DNA of 64,000 bases from CAYTEH01 sp964436765. Lineage in GTDB: Bacteria; Patescibacteriota; Gracilibacteria; Peribacterales; Peribacteraceae. This document shows, one piece after another, positions 60,197 through 64,000 of the stretch (position 1 is the stretch's first letter; each line of letters opens with the position of its first letter). Location: contig CAYTEH010000003.1 of the NCBI GenBank assembly GCA_964436765.1, positions 16,383 to 80,382 on the forward strand, in the 5' to 3' direction. The notes under the pieces were generated by a model that had not been told where the DNA came from, ran no database searches, and saw only the letters and a list, made by a program, of their open reading frames with translations. Both the position numbers and the translations under genes were made by a program.

Positions 60197-60503
60197 GATC
60201 TTGAAAATAGTAGCACGGTGACCGTCGCGAGTCGTCTTCTCTTCTATCACGGCCCGGCTTCGCCTTCCCTAGGCCAACTGCCTGCCGTAGCCTCGTTCGG
60301 TCCGACTCCCTCCTTCGCTTTCGGGCTTCGGCAGGGCAGGCACGACAGGCTCCGGCGAAGGAGGGAGCTAAGCGCCCGATGTCTCTATTCTATACAACAA
60401 AAAGAGATTTCATATCTGGCTTCTGGATTCTGATTTCTGGTCTCTTTCTTCGATTCTCTTCATATTGCCTTTTCCGTCAAACAGCCGTACTCTATTGCCC
60501 TCT
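60197..60503. repeat. Gene-free spacer with long hairpin and word-repeats
   Basis: Contains a 13-bp perfect stem (CTCCCTCCTTCGC near 60308 with GCGAAGGAGGGAG near 60353), a CCAACTGCCTGCC word (60274-60286) shared with the region before tRNA-Ile, and CTTCTGGATTC words (60418-60440). TACTAT (60212-60207, minus strand) may be the tRNA-Val -10. No gene is seen. Confidence 0.5.
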
Positions 60504-60725
60504 ATGATGAACATCCTCATCCCCGTGCAAATCTTCATCGCGGTTCTTCTGAGCCTGTGCATCCTCGTGCAGCACCGCGCCTCGGGACTCAGTGCCACCT
60601 TTGGCGGCAGCGGAGCGGTGGTGGTGCAGCGCCGCGGCGCCGAAAAAGTGATCTACAAGCTCACCATCTGGCTGAGCGTGGCGTTCTTCGCCCTGAGCCT
60701 CGTGATGCTGTACATGAATGCGTGA
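60504..60725 (+). CDS. secG: Protein translocase subunit SecG
   Basis: 73 residues. Two hydrophobic helices flanking the conserved loop ASGLSATFGGSGAVVVQRRGAEK (SecG signature GL...GG...RG). It assists SecYE in export. Two adjacent ATGs (60504, 60507) are possible starts. No Shine-Dalgarno. It precedes the solute-binding protein by about 120 nt. Confidence 0.9.
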   Translation: MMNILIPVQIFIAVLLSLCILVQHRASGLSATFGGSGAVVVQRRGAEKVIYKLTIWLSVAFFALSLVMLYMNA

Positions 60726-60846
60726 CGCAAAGAGTGAGGGATAAAAAGGTACAAGGTATTTGCAGGATTCCTTTTGGATGGACTCTTATGCATCTTTTGA
60801 ATCCTTTGAATCGTTCGGTTTCTTCTTCAGTGCTATCATCAGCAAG

Positions 60847-63042
60847 ATGCGTCGTCTATGGCACATGCTTGGGCTGATGTCGCGCTGGGAGCGTTGGACG
60901 CTGGGCATCCTGTCGGTGCTTGCGGTCCTGAGTGGAGCGCTGCTCACGCGGTCGTTTTACATGAACAACACCGAGCTTGTGGCCGCGGAGGGAGGCACGT
61001 ACATCGAGGGCTCCGTGGGGCTGCTTCAACCTCTGAGCCCGTGGTTCACCGTGCAAAATGACGTGAACCGCGACATTGTCTCGCTCGTGTTCTCGGGACT
61101 CCTCCGCTACAACCCGCAGGCCAAGAAGATCGAAGACGATCTCGCGACCATGGATGTGAGCGGCGACAACAAGATCTTCACGCTCAAGCTCAAGGAGAAC
61201 GTCTTCTGGCAGGACTCCACCGAGGAATCGCCGCATCCCGTGACCGCCGATGACATCCTGTTCACATTCGAGACCATCCAGGATCCCGATTTCCCCAATA
61301 CGCTGCTGCAGGAGAACTTCCGCGGTGTCTCGGTGAAGAAAATCGACGATCGTACGGTGCGTTTCACCCTCGATGCCCCGTACAGCTTCTTCCCGAGCAA
61401 TTTGACGCTCGGGCTCCTCCCCCGCCGTCCGTTCCAGGGAGTGCGCGTGCAAAACTACGACACGGTCGATGCGCCCGGTGCAGGACCGTACCGCATCAAA
61501 AACATCGTGCAGACGGATCTCTCGTCGGAGGTCACGCTTGAGCGCGTCAGCCGCCTGCAGAAACAGGCGTACCACCTGGATCGTATCGTGTTCCGCATCT
61601 TCCCCGATTATTCCACGCTCCTCTCCGATCTGCGGAACCTCCAGGGCGTCCGCCTCGTGAACCGCAGTTCCCGCGGTGAGGTGCAGACGCCGAAAGGCTT
61701 CCAGGGCCGAAACTATTACCTGCCGCAGTACGTGGCGATGTTTTTCAACCTCGATAAAAAAACCCTCCAGGATCAGAAACTCCGCATCGGCCTTCAGCTG
61801 GGCACAAACAAACAGGCGCTGGTGGATACCATCGGCGAATCGGTGCTCGTCGATACTCCCCTGCTGCAGGTGGACATGTCCGACTGGCACTACCAGTTCG
61901 ATGCCAATGCCGCCCAGGGCGCTTTGCTCGCCTCCAAGTGGAATATTCCGGAACGCATCCGCCTCCAGAAGTTGCTGGAGCAGGATGAGGCGAGCAAGAC
62001 GGGCATTGTGCGCGCACCGGCCGTCGTGCTTGGGGGGACCGGACGTGTCCTGACGCTCAGCGGCACGTACGTCGGCATGCCCCGCGGCGCCCGCATTGCG
62101 AATTTCGCGCTGCAGGAAGGGGTAACCGGCTCCGGTTCCTGGATGGTGAGGATTCCGCTCGTCACGGGCACGGGGGCGCTTGGCGCCGGTGAGCAGCTTG
62201 TGCGGGTCACCGACGACAGGAACAAGATCATTGACTCGTTCTACGTCACCGTCGCCGAGTCGAAGGAGGATTTCCGGGCCGCCGAAACCGAGCAGCTGCT
62301 CATGCGCCAGTATGTGGCCACGAAGAACGGCGGCACGGGCCCGCAAATCACCATCGCGAAGCTTGCGATGGATCGGGGGCGCCTGCGCATGCGCCGCACA
62401 TCCGATGCCCCGTCCATCCGCGTGAACGAAAAGGGCGAGGCGCTCCGGCTTCGTCTGCTCACGAGCAACGCGCCCGCCTCGTACCGCACGGTGGCGGAGG
62501 AGGTGAAAAAAGAATGGGAGCAGCTTGGCGTACAGGTGGAAGTCGTGATTCCCGCCGAGAGGTCCGAGTTCGAGGGGAAGCTGCTCCGCCGGGAGTACGA
62601 CGTGCTCCTCTTCGGGCAGTCCCTGCTTGAAAACCTGGACAGTTACCCCTATTGGCATTCGACGGGCGTGCAGAAGATCACGGGCCAGGAGAAGGATCTG
62701 CGCCGTGACGCGTACAATCTGTCGCAATACACGTCGTTCAAGGCCGATGCCCTGCTCGAGACCGTCCGCGAAACGTCCGATGAAAAAGTACGTTCGAAGG
62801 CGTTGCAGGACCTTCGGGTGCTCCTCGGCAACGATGTTCCGGCCATTTTCCTCTACTCGCCGCTCTACACCTATGCGCACCGCTCTTCCATTCTGGGTAT
62901 TGAACTGGGTGCGCTGTCGCTTCACTCCGATCGCTTCCTGAGCCTCCAGAACTGGTACGTGAAGGAGAACAGGGTGTTCAAGCCGGGTCGCAGCTGGCTT
63001 TCCATCGTGCCCTGGACGTTTGGGATGCTTCGCGACAAGTGA
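60847..63042 (+). CDS. Membrane-anchored family 5 solute-binding protein with inserted beta domain
   Basis: 731 residues, longer than typical peptide-binding proteins (about 530). One N-terminal transmembrane helix (about 18-38) anchors it. The SBP5 fold is clear: NRDIVSLVFSGLLRY, TLKLKENVFWQDS, TADDILFTFETIQDP and DRTVRFTLDAPYSFFPS in the first lobe. About 110 residues (about 390-500: VLGGTGRVLTLSGTYVGMP...) look like an Ig-like insert, after which the fold resumes (SEFEGKLLRREYDVLLFGQS). No permease or ATPase is adjacent. TATCAT (60834-60839) ends 7 nt before ATG 60847. It may capture peptides, or be repurposed for surface binding. Confidence 0.88.
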   Translation: MRRLWHMLGLMSRWERWTLGILSVLAVLSGALLTRSFYMNNTELVAAEGGTYIEGSVGLLQPLSPWFTVQNDVNRDIVSLVFSGLLRYNPQAKKIEDDLATMDVSGDNKIFTLKLKENVFWQDSTEESPHPVTADDILFTFETIQDPDFPNTLLQENFRGVSVKKIDDRTVRFTLDAPYSFFPSNLTLGLLPRRPFQGVRVQNYDTVDAPGAGPYRIKNIVQTDLSSEVTLERVSRLQKQAYHLDRIVFRIFPDYSTLLSDLRNLQGVRLVNRSSRGEVQTPKGFQGRNYYLPQYVAMFFNLDKKTLQDQKLRIGLQLGTNKQALVDTIGESVLVDTPLLQVDMSDWHYQFDANAAQGALLASKWNIPERIRLQKLLEQDEASKTGIVRAPAVVLGGTGRVLTLSGTYVGMPRGARIANFALQEGVTGSGSWMVRIPLVTGTGALGAGEQLVRVTDDRNKIIDSFYVTVAESKEDFRAAETEQLLMRQYVATKNGGTGPQITIAKLAMDRGRLRMRRTSDAPSIRVNEKGEALRLRLLTSNAPASYRTVAEEVKKEWEQLGVQVEVVIPAERSEFEGKLLRREYDVLLFGQSLLENLDSYPYWHSTGVQKITGQEKDLRRDAYNLSQYTSFKADALLETVRETSDEKVRSKALQDLRVLLGNDVPAIFLYSPLYTYAHRSSILGIELGALSLHSDRFLSLQNWYVKENRVFKPGRSWLSIVPWTFGMLRDK

Positions 63043-63203
63043 GGGAGAATTCCCCTTTCCGGATGACAAAATGAAAAGTCGTTTTAAAATAACATAATTG
63101 CGCAGGAATGCCGATTTCGGGGTGTGTCAAATCAAAACCGGAAAGAAAGGCAGTTTACAGTCGTCTAACAGGTTGGATGCATGATTTGTGCACTTCTTCC
63201 CAA

Positions 63204-63232
63204 TTGACTGCCTATGATGTCCCGCGTAGACT
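63204..63232 (+). promoter_or_regulatory. Promoter of rplI
   Basis: TTGACT (63204-63209), 17-bp spacer, TAGACT (63227-63232), predicted start near 63239 and a leader of about 30 nt. The optimum spacing makes it one of the best promoters in the window. Confidence 0.75.
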
Positions 63233-63267
63233 CTGTTGGCTCTTTACGAGCTTCCCGATACGGAACC

Positions 63268-63738
63268 ATGGAAGTCCTTCTCCTCCAAGACGTCACCGGC
63301 GTAGGTAAAAAGAACGACGTGCTCGTCGTGGGCGATGGCTTTGCCTTGAACTGCCTCCTCCCCCAGAGGAAGGCTCTTGTCGCGACGCCCACCGTCCGCA
63401 AGCGCTATGCCGAGCAGATCCGCAAGCGTGCCGAGGAGAAAGAGAAAGAGCGCAACATCACCCAGGCCGCCGTCACGGCGCTCCAGGGCAAGAGCGTGCA
63501 GTTCATGAAGAAGGCCACCAAGAACGGCAAGCTCTACGCAGCCATCTCGGCTGCCGAAGTCGTCACGGCACTCAAGGACCAGCATGGTCTCGAAGTCAGC
63601 GAGGAGCAGCTCGTCATCGCCGAACCCATCAAGAACATCGGCAGCACGCAGGTACAGGTGAAGATCGGCTCCACGTCCCTGCCCGTTATGGTCATCGTGG
63701 GCCAGGAGAAAGAAGCCGCAGCGAAGAAGGTGGCGTAA
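63268..63738 (+). CDS. rplI: 50S ribosomal protein L9
   Basis: 156 residues. N-terminal domain MEVLLLQDVTGVGKKND and GDGFALNCLLPQRKA is the bL9 signature; a long connecting helix (55-85) and the C-terminal domain (LYAAISAAEVVTAL) follow. The tail ends in Lys/Ala. bL9 is absent from some CPR lineages, so its presence helps place the organism. ATG 63268 is preferred to 63214 because the promoter TTGACT-N17-TAGACT starts transcription between them. Confidence 0.95.
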   Translation: MEVLLLQDVTGVGKKNDVLVVGDGFALNCLLPQRKALVATPTVRKRYAEQIRKRAEEKEKERNITQAAVTALQGKSVQFMKKATKNGKLYAAISAAEVVTALKDQHGLEVSEEQLVIAEPIKNIGSTQVQVKIGSTSLPVMVIVGQEKEAAAKKVA

Positions 63739-63794
63739 TCAAAAGCGACGATACAGGTCCACAAGCATGTTTTGTGAAACCTGATATGCTTTTG

Positions 63795-63812
63795 TATGTG
63801 GGCCAGTCGCTC
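63795..63812 (+). repeat. Partial copy of the tRNA-Ile 5' end
   Basis: GTGTGGGCCAGTCGCT-like sequence here (TGTGGGCCAGTCGCTC) repeats the first 14 bases of the tRNA at 63878 (GGGCCAGTAGCTC) with one change. It is followed by GCTC...GAGC-type words and a GGCAGGCAGTTGG unit. A relic of a duplicated or excised tRNA gene is possible. Confidence 0.45.
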
Positions 63813-63877
63813 CCCACTTCGCTCTTCGGAGCTTCGCGGGGCAGGCAGTTGGTTCGATCATTTATTTCTTCTCGTGT

Positions 63878-63954
63878 GGGCCAGTAGCTCAGTTGGTTAG
63901 AGCTCAGGACTTATAAACCTGCGGTCGGTGGTTCGAATCCCCCCTGGCCCACCA
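63878..63954 (+). tRNA. tRNA-Ile with anticodon UAU
   Basis: Acceptor GGGCCAG pairs with CTGGCCC, discriminator A and encoded CCA (63952-63954). D arm GCTC-AGTTGGTTA-GAGC. The anticodon arm is CAGGA-CTTATAA-ACCTG, with anticodon TAT in the position of GAU in E. coli tRNA-Ile; the A31-A39 pair at the loop is mismatched. T arm GGTGGTTCGAATCCCCC fits. 77 nt including CCA. A UAU anticodon would read AUA directly, without lysidine. Confidence 0.88.
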
Positions 63955-64000
63955 TACTCCGTCATTTTTAGTCTCCACCACTACAATCACACCTGAAGCG

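Noticed and set aside
60856..63069. 737-codon minus-strand frame antisense to the solute-binding protein
   Set aside because: A GC-rich shadow frame; the plus strand encodes a recognisable SBP5 protein with a promoter.
63795..63954. Partial tRNA copy as an integration (att) duplication
   Set aside because: Integrases usually duplicate the 3' part of a tRNA; this is a 14-base match to the 5' end only 80 bp away, with no integrase nearby.
1..64000. UGA recoded as glycine (code 25)
   Set aside because: Many conserved proteins (for example RarA, sigma4-HARE protein) end at TGA at the expected length and contain no in-frame TGA.
1..64000. CRISPR array, insertion sequence or prophage
   Set aside because: No regularly spaced repeats, transposase, integrase with att repeats or phage structural genes were found; the Xer protein has housekeeping features.

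Overview
The window looks like chromosomal DNA of a GC-rich (roughly 60% by eye) ultra-small bacterium of the Candidate Phyla Radiation (Patescibacteria), possibly near Peregrinibacteria/Peribacteria; that placement is an inference. The reasons are: many short genes with little operon structure, CPR-style membrane and pilus genes (VirB6-like, VirB2-like, compact PilB), a sigma-region-4/HARE-HTH protein, long uncharacterised helical proteins, and few biosynthetic genes. TGA acts as a normal stop in many genes, so the UGA=Gly code of Gracilibacteria is excluded. A striking genome-wide habit is leaderless expression: about two dozen genes have a TANNNT-type -10 hexamer ending 6-8 nt before the start codon and no Shine-Dalgarno sequence.

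Layout. 1-2.5 kb: secretion/pilus-like membrane genes on the minus strand. 2.7-14.3 kb: wHTH regulator, L19, pyruvyl transferase, RarA, a TsaE-HD fusion, an M23 peptidase, a WecA-like transferase, phosphoglycerate kinase and a single-pass envelope protein. 14.3-16.7 kb: a DUF218 gene ending in a perfect dif-like palindrome, then a Xer recombinase, a GIY-YIG nuclease and an attenuator-like leader. 16.7-24.3 kb: hypotheticals, TyrS, a gene-free block of predicted minus-strand structured RNAs, RluD, a FecR/Ig-like protein and PilB. 24.4-34.9 kb: hypotheticals leading to a 2376-residue protein. 35-40.6 kb: class B PBP, GlmS plus a relic of a second GlmS tail, S20 and RuvX. 40.6-48.8 kb: sigma4-HARE protein, lipoprotein-like protein, RecA with twin palindromic operators, NUDIX, DnaB, MraY and GAPDH (broken by a gap). 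48.8-59.2 kb: FBPase, an AT-rich probable acquired gene, membrane proteins, two glycosyltransferases, NAD kinase, PurA, PrmC, a DciA-like protein, S16, KhpA and a VirB2-like pilin. 59.4-64 kb: secreted protein, tRNA-Val, SecG, a membrane-anchored solute-binding protein, L9 and tRNA-Ile(UAU).

Functionally the genes cover peptidoglycan synthesis (GlmS, MraY, PBP, M23, WecA-like), lower glycolysis/gluconeogenesis (PGK, GAPDH, FBPase), replication, repair and segregation (DnaB, DciA-like, RecA, RarA, RuvX, Xer/dif), translation (S16, S20, L9, L19, TyrS, PrmC, TsaE, RluD) and surface appendages. Four 100-N gaps are present. Three are flanked by exact 55-bp duplications and collapse to intact genes; the fourth truly lacks part of GAPDH.
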